DNA of 64,000 nucleotides. It comes from Phaeovulum molybdatiresistens. GTDB taxonomy: Bacteria > Pseudomonadota > Alphaproteobacteria > Rhodobacterales > Rhodobacteraceae. How positions within the stretch are numbered: the first letter of the stretch is position 1; each line of letters begins with the position of its first letter. Below are positions 19,239-27,369 of this stretch, in pieces. The notes beneath the pieces were generated by a model that saw only the letters and a program-made list of their open reading frames with translations, made no database searches and was not told where the DNA came from. The position numbers were made by a program, and so were the translations under genes. The DNA lies in assembly GCF_023544865.1 (NCBI RefSeq), contig NZ_JAMJFX010000007.1, forward strand, positions 62,001 through 126,000. Direction: 5' to 3'.

Positions 19239-19661
19239 ATGGCGATCGAACGCACGCTTTCCATCATCAAACCCGATGCAACCCGTCGCAACCTTACCGG
19301 CAAGATCAATGCCAAATTCGAGGACGCGGGCCTGCGCATCGTCGCGCAAAAGCGCATCAAGCTGTCGCTGGAACAGGCCGGCAAATTCTACGAAGTGCAC
19401 AAGGAACGCCCCTTCTATGGCGAGCTGTGCGAATTCATGGCGTCTGAACCGGTCGTCGTGCAGGTTCTGGAAGGCGAAGGCGCCATTGCCAAGAACCGCG
19501 AAGTGATGGGCGCGACCAATCCCGCGCAGGCCGCTGAAGGCACGATCCGCAAGGAATTCGCGCTCTCGGTCGGGGAAAACTCGGTCCACGGGTCGGATGC
19601 GCCGGAAACCGCAGCGCAGGAAATCGCTTTCTTCTTCTCGGGTCTGGAACTGGTCGGCTAA
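19239..19661 (+). CDS. ndk: Nucleoside diphosphate kinase
   Basis: This 140-residue enzyme exchanges gamma phosphates between nucleoside tri- and diphosphates. It begins [14 protein letters not shown], contains [14 protein letters not shown] and [16 protein letters not shown], and has the phosphorylated histidine in [10 protein letters not shown] near residue 117. Length matches the bacterial hexameric/tetrameric type. The ndk gene has its own upstream region of about 195 bases, including a family A repeat, and is followed by a terminator. Confidence 0.97.
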   Translation: MAIERTLSIIKPDATRRNLTGKINAKFEDAGLRIVAQKRIKLSLEQAGKFYEVHKERPFYGELCEFMASEPVVVQVLEGEGAIAKNREVMGATNPAQAAEGTIRKEFALSVGENSVHGSDAPETAAQEIAFFFSGLELVG

Positions 19662-19699
19662 GACCGCCGCGCCGGGGCCCGCAAGGGCCAGAACTACGG

Positions 19700-19727
19700 G
19701 GCCGCCTCTGTCAGGGGCGGCCTTTTT
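19700..19727 (+). terminator. Rho-independent terminator after ndk
   Basis: The stem GGCCGCC / GGCGGCC with a short loop is followed by TTTTT. It lies about 40 bases after the ndk stop and 25 bases before the convergent nsrR-like stop. Confidence 0.8.
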
Positions 19728-19751
19728 GCTGCGCATTGGCCGGGCCGCGCA

Positions 19752-20240
19752 TCAGGGGGCGGGTTCGGGCATGGGACGTCCGGGGCAGGGCGGGACGGTG
19801 GCCGTGCCGGGCAGACGCAACAGCGCCTCAAGCGCGCAATTGTCCGTCACCAGATCGGCCAGCGTCACCGGGTCCAGCGCGGCGTAAAAGGCATCCAGCG
19901 CGGTTTGCAGCGCGTGGCGGAACCGGCAGGCCGCGCTGAGCGGGCAGGTGCTGGTTTCGGGGTCGAAACATTCGGCAAAGGGCACGCCCGCCTCAAAGGC
20001 GCGTAGCACCGCGCCCACGCTGATCCGGTGCATCGGTCGGGCCAGTCGCAGCCCGCCGCAGCGGCCGCGCTGGGTGTCCAGGAACCCCTTTTGCGCCAGC
20101 GTGTTGATCACCTGCGCCAGATGGTTTTCCGAGGCATTGCACAGATCGGCAATCTCATGCTTGCGCACGATCCGCCCGTCATTGACGGCGCAGAACATCA
20201 AGGTGCGTATTGCAAGATTGCTTCGGGTCGTCAGTCGCAT
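19752..20240 (-). CDS. nsrR: Rrf2-family regulator, NsrR-like
   Basis: This 162-residue transcription factor has an N-terminal winged helix (MRLTTRSNLAIRTLMFCA ... NASENHLAQVINTLAQKGFLD) and three cysteines at 91, 99 and 105 (CFDPETSTCPLSAAC) that should hold an iron-sulfur cluster. The C-x7-C-x5-C spacing equals that of Bacillus subtilis NsrR as I recall it, and fits a nitric-oxide sensor better than IscR. ATG 20240 starts the family homology. It is divergent from the SQR-like gene, with two FNR-type boxes between them, so it may control that gene and itself. IscR or RirA identity is less likely given the cysteine spacing and the lack of isc/suf genes nearby. Confidence 0.85.
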   Translation of the reverse strand: MRLTTRSNLAIRTLMFCAVNDGRIVRKHEIADLCNASENHLAQVINTLAQKGFLDTQRGRCGGLRLARPMHRISVGAVLRAFEAGVPFAECFDPETSTCPLSAACRFRHALQTALDAFYAALDPVTLADLVTDNCALEALLRLPGTATVPPCPGRPMPEPAP

Positions 20241-20301
20241 TCCATCGCCCCCCCCAGGGCCTGTCGAAGACACAGTCTAGCCCCGCGCGCGCCTTTGCGA
20301 C

Positions 20302-20347
20302 TTGATCAAGATCAGGCATTCGGGCAGGTTTTATTGATTTGGGTCAA
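20302..20347. promoter_or_regulatory. Two FNR/FnrL-type boxes between nsrR and the SQR-like gene
   Basis: Box 1 is TTGAT-CAAG-ATCAG (20302-20315) and box 2 is TTGAT-TTGG-GTCAA (20334-20347); each has one mismatch to TTGAT-N4-ATCAA. Box 2 is centred about 41 bases upstream of a start predicted from GTTAAT at 20368-20373, the position of an activating FNR site for the SQR-like gene. The recognising protein could be FnrL or an NnrR/DNR-type relative. Confidence 0.6.
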
Positions 20348-20400
20348 ATGCATCATTTCGAAGGCATGTTAATTCTTGAATATAAATGCGGAGGACATCC

Positions 20401-21762
20401 ATGGACACGAAAGCTTTCCCGACCTCGCGGCGGGCGTTTCTGGGGCTTGCCGGCGGGGCGGCGGCGGTGCTGGGGGTCAGCGCAGAACCTGTGGCGGCGG
20501 CGAAGGTGCGCACCAGCGCCAAGATCGTGATCGTCGGCTCGGGCGCGGGGGGGACGGCGCTTGCCAACCGCCTGGCCGAACGTCTGGACGGGGCGCAGAT
20601 CACCATCGTCGACGGGCGCAAGCAGCATTGGTATCAGCCCGGGTTCACGCTGATCGGGGCGGGGCTGAAGCCTGCGTCCTATTCGGTGTCGGGCACCGGC
20701 GACTGGTTGCCCAAGGGCGTGACCTGGCTGGCCGAATATGCCGCCGGGATCGACCCCGAGGCGAAGGTGGTCACCACAGAAGGCGGCACCAAACTGCCCT
20801 ATGATTTCCTGGTCGTGGCCACCGGCCTGACGCTGGACTGGGCCGGGGTTGAAGGGTTTTCGCTGGACATGGTGGGCAAGGACGGGATCGGCGCGCTTTA
20901 TGCCGGCCCCGATTACGCCGAGGCCACCTGGCGCGAAATGGACCGCTTTACCGACACCGGGGGCGTGGCGCTGTTCGGCCGGCCCGCGACGGAAATGAAA
21001 TGTGCCGGCGCGCCGCTGAAATACACCTTCCTGACCGACGACTACCTGCGCCGCAAGGGCACGCGCGACCGCTCTCAGGTCGTCTATGCCGCCAACAACA
21101 AGGGCCTGTTTGGCGTGCCGATCGTGAATGAGAAGGTGAAACTTCTGTTCCGCGACCGCGGCGTCGATGTGCGCTATGACCACGTTCTGACCGGGATCGA
21201 TGCGGCCAGCAAGACTGCCTATTTCAAGACCCCCGAGGTCAGCACGATCAACCCCGACGGCACCGTGACGGTCACCCCCGGCACGACCGAGGCGATCAAG
21301 TTCGATTTCACCAACGTGATCCCGCCGCAGCGTGCGCCCAAGGTGGTGCGCGAATCGGGCCTGTCCTGGGCGGACAAATGGGTCGATCAGGGCTGGATCG
21401 AGGTCGATCAATCCACCCTGCGCCATCTGCGCTACCCGGATGTCTTTGGCGTGGGCGATATCAACGGCGTGCCCAAGGGCAAGACTGCGGCCTCGGCCAA
21501 GTGGCACGTTCCGGTGGTCGAGGATCATCTGGTCGCCGCCATCGAGGGGCGCGAGGGCACGGCCGTCTTCAACGGCTATACCTCTTGCCCGATGATCACC
21601 CGGATCGGGCGCGCGATGCTGATCGAATTCGACTACAAGGACAATCTGGTGCCGTCCTTCCCCGGCGTGATCGCGCCGCTGGAGGAGCTGTGGATTTCCT
21701 GGCTGATGAAGGAAATCGCGCTGAAACCCACCTATAATGCGATGCTGCGCGGCAAGGCCTGA
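20401..21762 (+). CDS. Tat-exported FAD-dependent oxidoreductase, type II sulfide:quinone oxidoreductase-like
   Basis: This 453-residue flavoprotein opens with a perfect twin-arginine motif (TSRRAFLGLAGGA) and a cleavable signal of about 33 residues, so it should be exported folded. An FAD Rossmann loop (IVIVGSGAGGTALANRL) follows. Cys201 in KCAGAPLK and Cys396 in GYTSCPMIT match the two redox cysteines of human-type (type II) SQR, and YPDVFGVGDINGVPKGKTA matches its second FAD motif. By homology it oxidises sulfide to persulfide and reduces quinone. The ATG at 20401 has GGAGG; an ATG 5 codons earlier is weaker. A small membrane protein gene follows 12 bases later. Flavocytochrome-like activity is the main alternative. 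Confidence 0.88.
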   Translation: MDTKAFPTSRRAFLGLAGGAAAVLGVSAEPVAAAKVRTSAKIVIVGSGAGGTALANRLAERLDGAQITIVDGRKQHWYQPGFTLIGAGLKPASYSVSGTGDWLPKGVTWLAEYAAGIDPEAKVVTTEGGTKLPYDFLVVATGLTLDWAGVEGFSLDMVGKDGIGALYAGPDYAEATWREMDRFTDTGGVALFGRPATEMKCAGAPLKYTFLTDDYLRRKGTRDRSQVVYAANNKGLFGVPIVNEKVKLLFRDRGVDVRYDHVLTGIDAASKTAYFKTPEVSTINPDGTVTVTPGTTEAIKFDFTNVIPPQRAPKVVRESGLSWADKWVDQGWIEVDQSTLRHLRYPDVFGVGDINGVPKGKTAASAKWHVPVVEDHLVAAIEGREGTAVFNGYTSCPMITRIGRAMLIEFDYKDNLVPSFPGVIAPLEELWISWLMKEIALKPTYNAMLRGKA

Positions 21763-21774
21763 GGAGGGCGGACC

Positions 21775-22131
21775 ATGAAGGAACTTACACTTGGCATGTT
21801 GCTGGCCGTCTTCGAGGAAATCTTCGGGCGCGGCCTGTTCTGGACCATGGTCGCGGTGGCGGCGGTGGTGACGGTGCTTTACCTTTATGTGCTGATCCGC
21901 GACCGGCACATGTCGGCGCGCAAATTCCTGCTGGCGCAGCTGTTCATGCCGGTGGGGGCAATCGCGGCGGTGGTTTTCGTGCAAAAGGTCACGAATTCCG
22001 GCTTTGGCGACATTGGCGGGCCGATCGACTGGCTGGTGTTGCTGGGCGTGGCGGCGGCGGGGGCCATCGGGCTTGCGATCCTGGTCTATACCGCGCAGGC
22101 CCTGTTCACCGGCAAGCGCACCCAACCCTGA
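21775..22131 (+). CDS. Small membrane protein, DUF5368-like
   Basis: This 118-residue protein has three predicted membrane spans (about 17-40, 52-72 and 83-107) and short charged loops. It resembles a Rhodobacteraceae-restricted family that I recall as DUF5368, beginning MKELTLGMLLAVFEEIFGRG. Its start is 12 bases after the SQR-like stop, with GAGG upstream, so the two form one operon. It could anchor the exported flavoprotein to the membrane or shape its quinone access; that is inference from position alone. A strong terminator follows. Confidence 0.82.
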   Translation: MKELTLGMLLAVFEEIFGRGLFWTMVAVAAVVTVLYLYVLIRDRHMSARKFLLAQLFMPVGAIAAVVFVQKVTNSGFGDIGGPIDWLVLLGVAAAGAIGLAILVYTAQALFTGKRTQP

Positions 22132-22167
22132 GGCGGCGCGGCTTTCGTCGCCCGCAAGATGCGATCG

Positions 22168-22196
22168 AACCGGCGCCCCTTCGGGCGCCGGTTTTT
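22168..22196 (+). terminator. Rho-independent terminator of the SQR-like operon
   Basis: The stem AACCGGCGCCC / GGGCGCCGGTT with a CTTC tetraloop is followed by TTTTTTC, 36 bases past the stop of the membrane protein gene. Confidence 0.85.
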
Positions 22197-22371
22197 TCAT
22201 GCGCAGGCGTCCTGCACGGATGTCCGGGTGCGGGGGCAGAGGACGGGGACAGGGGGCAGGGGCGGGGTGCGGCCGCTGACGACACATTGGGGTGGCACGC
22301 AGACCTTTGCGCCAAAGGGTGCCGCTGCGCCAAACGCAAAGGCACACCGGATAGGGTGACGCCACAAACAC

Positions 22372-22399
22372 AAAGGGCGCGGATTTCCCGCGCCCTTTT
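22372..22399 (-). terminator. Terminator of the cytochrome c peroxidase gene
   Basis: The perfect 11-bp stem AAAGGGCGCGG / CCGCGCCCTTT is followed on the minus strand by TTTGTGTTTGTGG, about 70 bases past the peroxidase stop. Confidence 0.65.
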
Positions 22400-22468
22400 A
22401 CCACGATACTCGTTATCTTAACCGTCTTACTCGTTACAAAACTTATACGACTTGGTCAGACCCGCGGA

Positions 22469-23506
22469 TCACATATCCTCGGGCTTGGGCGTCGCGGCGG
22501 TGCGCACCGGCAGCGTCGGATGCACGACCTCCGGCTGTTCGCCCGTCAGCGTGCCCAGGAAGGCGACGATATCGTCGATCTCCGCGTCGGTCAGCTCGGC
22601 GCCCAGCTGCGAGTTGGCCATGATCGCCACGGCTTCCGTCAGATCCCACACATTGCCCGAGTGGAAATAGGGCGCGGTGATGGCGATGTTGCGCAGGGGT
22701 GCTGCGCGGAACACATAGTCGTCGCCCGCGGTCTCGGTCACAGCAAAACGACCCTTGTCGCCTTCGGGCAGCACGCTGGCACCGGGCTTTTCAACCACGC
22801 CGAAGGGATAGTAATCCTGACCGCCAAAGTTGATCCCGGCGTGGCAAGACGCACAGCCCGTATCGACAAACAGCTGCAGACCGTTCTTTTCCTGATCGCT
22901 CAGCGCGCCGTCCTGGCCCATCAGGAACTGGTCAAAGCGTGAATTCGGCGTGATCAGCGTGGCTTCGAACGCCTCGATCGCCTTGGCGAAGTTGTCGAAG
23001 GTCACCGGGTCTTCTTCACCGGGGAACGAGGTCTGGAAGGCCTCGACATAGGCGGGCATGGATTTCAGCGTCGCGACCACATTCTCGGGGGTGTTGTTCA
23101 TTTCAACCCCGGCCTGGACCGGACCCTTGGCCTGTTCGGCCAGGTCGGGCGCGCGGCCATCCCAGAACTGGGCGACGTTGAACACCGCGTTCAGCATGGT
23201 GGGCGCGTTGCGCGGGCCCTTTTGCCAGCCGTGACCGATCGACACCTCAAGCCCGTCGATGCCGCCCATGCCGACGTTGTGGCAGGTCTGGCAGGAAAAC
23301 AGGCCCGATTTCGACATGCGCGGATCGAAGAACAGCATCGCGCCAAGATCGACCCGATCGCGCGAGATGATATTGCCTTCCAGCATCGGCGCCTGCAGCG
23401 GGATCGCCTCGAACAGATCCTTGGCCGTGTCGCGCAGCGCGGCGTCATCGGCAAAGACCGGCCCGGCCAGGGCCAGTGTGGCAAGTGGGGCTAGCAACCG
23501 TTTCAT
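22469..23506 (-). CDS. ccpA: Diheme cytochrome c peroxidase
   Basis: This 345-residue periplasmic protein has a Sec signal (residues 1-19, ending GPVFA) and two c-type haem motifs, CQTCH near residue 72 and CASCH near residue 217. RNAPTMLNAVFN and the C-terminal APYFHSGNVWDLTEAV, which carries a haem ligand, are typical of bacterial CcpA/MacA enzymes. It reduces hydrogen peroxide with electrons from cytochrome c or a cupredoxin. AAGGGA lies upstream of the ATG. Two FNR-type boxes and a good -10 precede it, so expression should rise when oxygen is low. A MauG-like role is less likely given the standard CCP motifs. Confidence 0.94.
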   Translation of the reverse strand: MKRLLAPLATLALAGPVFADDAALRDTAKDLFEAIPLQAPMLEGNIISRDRVDLGAMLFFDPRMSKSGLFSCQTCHNVGMGGIDGLEVSIGHGWQKGPRNAPTMLNAVFNVAQFWDGRAPDLAEQAKGPVQAGVEMNNTPENVVATLKSMPAYVEAFQTSFPGEEDPVTFDNFAKAIEAFEATLITPNSRFDQFLMGQDGALSDQEKNGLQLFVDTGCASCHAGINFGGQDYYPFGVVEKPGASVLPEGDKGRFAVTETAGDDYVFRAAPLRNIAITAPYFHSGNVWDLTEAVAIMANSQLGAELTDAEIDDIVAFLGTLTGEQPEVVHPTLPVRTAATPKPEDM

Positions 23507-23535
23507 CGTGAGTCCCTTTCAATCGATGTAGACTA

Positions 23536-23594
23536 ATTCTAATTTCACCGCATCGTGATCGACCTTGATCCAGATCAGATTTGACCTTGGTCAA
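23536..23594 (-). promoter_or_regulatory. FNR-type promoter of the peroxidase gene (two boxes and -10)
   Basis: The -10 is TAGAAT (23541-23536, minus strand). The palindromic box TTGAT-CCAG-ATCAG (23565-23578) is centred about 42 bases upstream of the predicted start near 23529, the class II activator position. A second, perfectly symmetric box TTGAC-CTTG-GTCAA lies at 23581-23594, and could also serve the divergent agmatinase-like gene. FNR control of bacterial CCP genes is established in related genera. Confidence 0.7.
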
Positions 23595-23670
23595 CCTGCG
23601 ACATCCTGTCCACTGCCGCTTGACCTTGGCCGCGCGCCGGGCAAGGCTGGGGCCAAAGCCGGGGGGTGCG

Positions 23671-24645
23671 ATGGCGCTGGAAGATGCGAAAAATCAGGTA
23701 GATATGGCCTTCACGCGGACAGATCCGCGCGGGCTTGCCTTTGAAAACGCCTTTGGCGGCGCGACCAGTTTCCTGCGTCGGCGCTATACCAAAGATCTAT
23801 CTGGCGTAGACCTTGTGATCACCGGCGTGCCCTTTGATCAGGCCGTCACCCACCGCCCCGGCACCCGTTTCGGCCCCCGCGCCATCCGCGAGGCATCGGC
23901 CCTGCAGGCCTTCGATGCGCCCTATGGCTGGTGCTATGATCCGCTTTCCGAACTGACGGTGGTGGATTATGGCGATCTGGCCTTCGATTATGCCCATACC
24001 GCCAGCTTTCCCGACCGGGTGACCGACCATATCCGCACGATCCTGGCGGCGGGGGCGGGCACGGTCACGCTGGGGGGCGATCACTTCATCACCCTGCCGA
24101 TCCTGCGCGCCTATGCCGAACGGTTCGGGCCGATCGCGCTGATCCAGTTTGACGCCCATTCCGATACCTGGGTCGATGACGACATGTCGCGCATCGACCA
24201 CGGCACATTTCTTTACAAGGGGATCCGCACCGGGCTGGTCGATCCCGCCGCGACCGTCTCGGTCGGGATCCGCACCGACAACCCCGACACGCTGGGCGTG
24301 ACCATCCTCGATGCGCCCTTCGTGCATCAGGCGGGCGTGGCCGAAACCGTCGCGCGCATCCGCGCCGTGGTGGGGGACCGGCCCTGCTACATCACCTTCG
24401 ACATCGATTGCCTTGACCCCGCCTTCGCGCCTGGCACCGGCACCCCGGTTTGGGGCGGGCTGGCCAGCTGGCAGGCGGCGGCGATCCTGCGGGGGCTGGC
24501 GGGGATCATGCTTCTGGGCGGCGATGTGGTCGAGGTGTCGCCCCCCTATGACAGCACCGGCGCCACCGCCATCGCGGGCGCCCATGTCGCCACCGAACTG
24601 ATCGCGCTTTATGGCTGGACCCGGCGGCAGGGAGCGGGCGGATGA
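23671..24645 (+). CDS. speB: Agmatinase-like ureohydrolase
   Basis: This 324-residue protein belongs to the arginase/agmatinase family, dinuclear manganese hydrolases that release urea from guanidino compounds. Metal-binding motifs are GGDHFITLP (about residue 135), FDAHSDTW (D161) and FDIDCLDPAFAPGTGTP (D244). The SpeB-type ending GDVVEVSPPYDSTGATA supports agmatinase or a relative such as guanidinobutyrase, rather than arginase. The ATG at 23671 has a G-run; the frame is open for 30 codons upstream but that part covers an FNR-type box. The next gene overlaps its stop by 4 bases. Confidence 0.9.
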   Translation: MALEDAKNQVDMAFTRTDPRGLAFENAFGGATSFLRRRYTKDLSGVDLVITGVPFDQAVTHRPGTRFGPRAIREASALQAFDAPYGWCYDPLSELTVVDYGDLAFDYAHTASFPDRVTDHIRTILAAGAGTVTLGGDHFITLPILRAYAERFGPIALIQFDAHSDTWVDDDMSRIDHGTFLYKGIRTGLVDPAATVSVGIRTDNPDTLGVTILDAPFVHQAGVAETVARIRAVVGDRPCYITFDIDCLDPAFAPGTGTPVWGGLASWQAAAILRGLAGIMLLGGDVVEVSPPYDSTGATAIAGAHVATELIALYGWTRRQGAGG

Positions 24646-25082
24646 AGATCGCGGGGCTGCTTCTTGTCGCGCTGGTGCTGGCGGGCGCCGCCTGGGTGCG
24701 GCTGGCCCCGTCTGATCCGGCCCGCTGGCATGTCGATCCGCAAACCACGACGGACCCTGGCCGCCCCAATTTCGCGCGCCTGGACCCCGGCCAGATCACC
24801 GCACCGCTGCCTGCCCCCGATCTGGCCGCCCGGGTTCAGGCCGCGATGCTGGCGCTGCCGCGCACCCGGCTGCTGGCGGGGTCCGCAGCCGAAGGGCACA
24901 TGACCTTCCTGACCCGCTCGGCGATCTGGGGCTTTCCCGATTATACCTCGATCCGGGTGCTGCCCACGCGCGACGGCGCCACGCTGGCCGCCTTCGCGCG
25001 CGCCCGCTTTGGCCATTCCGACCTTGGGGTGAATGCCGCGCGCCTTGACACCTTGCGCCGCGCGCTTGTTCGCCCCAGATAA
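24642..25082 (+). CDS. DUF1499 family membrane-anchored protein
   Basis: This 146-residue protein starts with a hydrophobic signal/anchor ([19 protein letters not shown]) and has a DUF1499 domain, seen in [18 protein letters not shown] and [18 protein letters not shown] near the C-terminus. The function of the family is unknown. The usual S-R-S-R stretch reads ARARFGHSD here. Its ATG overlaps the agmatinase-like stop (ATGA), which implies coupled translation. A family A repeat follows the stop. Confidence 0.85.
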   Translation: MKIAGLLLVALVLAGAAWVRLAPSDPARWHVDPQTTTDPGRPNFARLDPGQITAPLPAPDLAARVQAAMLALPRTRLLAGSAAEGHMTFLTRSAIWGFPDYTSIRVLPTRDGATLAAFARARFGHSDLGVNAARLDTLRRALVRPR

Positions 25083-25088
25083 CCCGCA

Positions 25089-25157
25089 CCCCTTCGGCTT
25101 TGCCGAAATATCCCGGGGGGAAAGCGGCCGCGGGCCGCTTGGGGGGCAGCGCCCCCC
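25089..25157. repeat. Dispersed repeat, family A, full modular copy
   Basis: The order is core (CCCTTCGGCTTTGCCG, then AAATATCCCGGGGGG), variable palindrome AAGCGGCCGCGGGCCGCTT (25121-25139 region) and G-run hairpin GGGGGGCAGCGCCCCCC. It lies between the DUF1499 gene and prfA and may end the upstream transcript. Confidence 0.8.
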
Positions 25158-25207
25158 GCGCGCTTGCCACCCTTGACCCCGCCCAAAACACAGGCCAAAC
25201 CGCCCCC

Positions 25208-26263
25208 ATGTTGCCGCAAGAGAAACTCGACCAGATCCTCGCCCGTTTCGAGTACCTCGAAGCGCGCCTGTCCGCGGGGGCCACGCCCGCCGAAATTGCC
25301 CGTATCAGCCGGGAATATTCCGACCTCAAGCCCGTCGTGACACAGATCGCGGCCTGGCGTCAGGCGCGTGCTGATCTGGCCGAGGCCGAGGGCTGGCTGG
25401 CCGATCCGGAAATGCGCGAACTGGCCGAGGATGAACTGCCCCGCCTCAAGGCCCGCATCCCGGACATGGAACAGGCCCTGCGCCTGGCGCTTTTGCCCAA
25501 GGACGCCGCCGATGCGCGCCCCGCGATCCTGGAAATCCGCCCCGGCACGGGCGGCGAAGAGGCCGCGTTGTTCGCCGGTGATCTGTTGCGCATGTATCAG
25601 CGCCATGCCGAACAGCAGGGCTGGTCGTTTCAGCTTCTGGACCTGACCCAGACCGAACTGGGTGGCGTCAAGGAAGCCACCGCCCGGATCGAGGGCGAGG
25701 GCGTCTTTGCCCGGCTGAAATACGAATCCGGCGTGCACCGCGTGCAGCGCGTGCCTGAAACCGAGGCGGGCGGGCGCATCCACACCTCGGCCGCGACGGT
25801 GGCGGTGCTGCCCGAGGCCGAAGAGGTCGATATCGACATCCCCGCCGCCGATATCCGCATCGACACGATGCGTTCCTCGGGCGCGGGCGGCCAGCACGTG
25901 AACACTACCGATTCGGCGGTGCGCATCACCCACCTGCCCACCGGGATCGTTGTGACCAGCTCGGAAAAGTCCCAGCATCAGAACCGCGCCAATGCGATGG
26001 CGGTGCTGCGCGCGCGGCTTTACGACATGGAACGCGACCGGCTGGCCAGCGAACGCGCCGAAAACCGCAAGTCGCAGGTCGGCTCGGGCGACCGCTCCGA
26101 ACGCATCCGCACCTACAACTTTCCGCAAGGGCGCCTGACCGATCACCGCATCAACCTGACGCTTTATGCGCTGGGGCAGGTCATGGATGGCGATCTGGGC
26201 GCGGTGATCGATGCGCTGGTGGCCCATGACCAGGCCGCGAAACTGGCGCAGATGGAGGGGTGA
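25208..26263 (+). CDS. prfA: Peptide chain release factor 1
   Basis: This 351-residue factor reads UAA/UAG stop codons and triggers peptide release. The catalytic GGQ loop is [18 protein letters not shown], and the RF1-specific P-x-T anticodon tripeptide appears as PET in [16 protein letters not shown]. Length is standard. The ATG at 25208 begins the family's [10 protein letters not shown]; the frame is open upstream through a repeat. The next gene, prmC, methylates this GGQ glutamine and starts 4 bases after the stop, the classic operon pair. Confidence 0.97.
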   Translation: MLPQEKLDQILARFEYLEARLSAGATPAEIARISREYSDLKPVVTQIAAWRQARADLAEAEGWLADPEMRELAEDELPRLKARIPDMEQALRLALLPKDAADARPAILEIRPGTGGEEAALFAGDLLRMYQRHAEQQGWSFQLLDLTQTELGGVKEATARIEGEGVFARLKYESGVHRVQRVPETEAGGRIHTSAATVAVLPEAEEVDIDIPAADIRIDTMRSSGAGGQHVNTTDSAVRITHLPTGIVVTSSEKSQHQNRANAMAVLRARLYDMERDRLASERAENRKSQVGSGDRSERIRTYNFPQGRLTDHRINLTLYALGQVMDGDLGAVIDALVAHDQAAKLAQMEG

Positions 26264-26267
26264 TTCC

Positions 26268-27164
26268 GTGGCGCAAGACCCCAGCGCGGCCCGATCAAAC
26301 GCCGCCCCTTTTACCGTTGCCGAGGCCCTGCGCAACGCCATCGCGCAGCTGAAGGCGGCGGGCATTGACAGCGCTGCGGGCGACGCGCGCCGGCTTCTGG
26401 CCCATGCGATGGGGATCGGCGCCGACCGGCTGACGCTGCATCTGCCCGATGCGCTGGACCCGGGCCCGGCGGCGGCCTTCGCGACGGCGATCGCGGCGCG
26501 CTGCGCCCGCCAGCCGGTCAGCCAGATCACCGGCAGCCGCAGCTTTTGGGGCCGCGATTACCGCGTCACCCGCGACACGCTGGACCCGCGCCCGGAAACC
26601 GAAACGCTGGTGGCGCTGGCGCTGCAACAGCCTTTCGCGCGGGTGCTGGATCTGGGCACCGGCACCGGCTGCATCCTGCTGACGCTGCTGGCCGAACGGC
26701 CCGCCGCACGCGGGCTTGGGGTTGATCTGTCGCCCGCAGCGCTTGAGGTGGCGCGCGACAATGCCGCCGGCCTGGGCCTTGGGGACCGCGCGGAATTCGC
26801 CCTGTCGGACTGGTTTTCCGCCATCCGCGGCCAGTTCGACCTGATCGTGTCGAACCCGCCCTATATCGCCGCAGAGGAAATGCCCGACCTTTCCCCCGAG
26901 GTGCGTGACTGGGAACCGCATCTGGCGCTGTCGCCGGGCGGTGACGGGCTGGACCCCTACCGCATCATCGCCGCCGGCGCGGGCGCGCATCTGGCGCCGG
27001 GCGGGCGGATCGCGGTGGAAATCGGCCCCAGCCAGGGCGCGGCGGTGGCGGGATTTTTCCGCGCCGCAGGGCTTGAACAGGTGCGCGTGCATCCCGATCT
27101 TGATGGCAGGGACCGGGTTGTTTCGGCCCAATGCGCGCAATTTGCCGATAGTTGTGGCAAATAG
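26268..27164 (+). CDS. prmC: Release factor glutamine methyltransferase
   Basis: This 298-residue SAM-dependent methyltransferase modifies the GGQ glutamine of release factors. The SAM loop reads VLDLGTGTGCILL and the catalytic motif VSNPPYIAAEE. DPRPETETLV, typical of PrmC, precedes the Rossmann core. I chose the GTG at 26268: GGAGGGG lies 5-10 bases upstream (overlapping the prfA end), and the only in-frame ATGs lie inside prfA. It is directly downstream of its substrate gene. Confidence 0.95.
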   Translation: MAQDPSAARSNAAPFTVAEALRNAIAQLKAAGIDSAAGDARRLLAHAMGIGADRLTLHLPDALDPGPAAAFATAIAARCARQPVSQITGSRSFWGRDYRVTRDTLDPRPETETLVALALQQPFARVLDLGTGTGCILLTLLAERPAARGLGVDLSPAALEVARDNAAGLGLGDRAEFALSDWFSAIRGQFDLIVSNPPYIAAEEMPDLSPEVRDWEPHLALSPGGDGLDPYRIIAAGAGAHLAPGGRIAVEIGPSQGAAVAGFFRAAGLEQVRVHPDLDGRDRVVSAQCAQFADSCGK

Positions 27165-27369
27165 CTGCCAAAATTCGCGGCGTTGCGGCGATTCTCACTT
27201 GTCAGGCCGCGCGCGCCATGATTAGTCAGTCGCGCGCTGGTTGGAAAAGGCTCCGCCGCGCGGCTCAGCTTCATATTGCGGGTCTTGTGTTCCGGGGCGT
27301 CTTGCGGCGCATCGGAACGGGACCGGCACAGGCCACGATCCCGTCAGGGGTCAAGACACACGAAAGCAC

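Larger units (their letters stand above)
22132..22468. other. 337-base non-coding stretch between convergent genes
   Basis: It holds two terminators (see separate entries), a G-rich segment at 22220-22300 without a gene, and an unusually AT-rich end at 22400-22450 that carries TACTCGTTA twice in direct orientation (22407-22415 and 22428-22436). I see no plausible coding frame. Confidence 0.7.

Noticed and set aside
22220..22330. G-rich segment between terminators considered as a small RNA gene
   Set aside because: There is no promoter and no consistent fold; it looks like decayed intergenic sequence.
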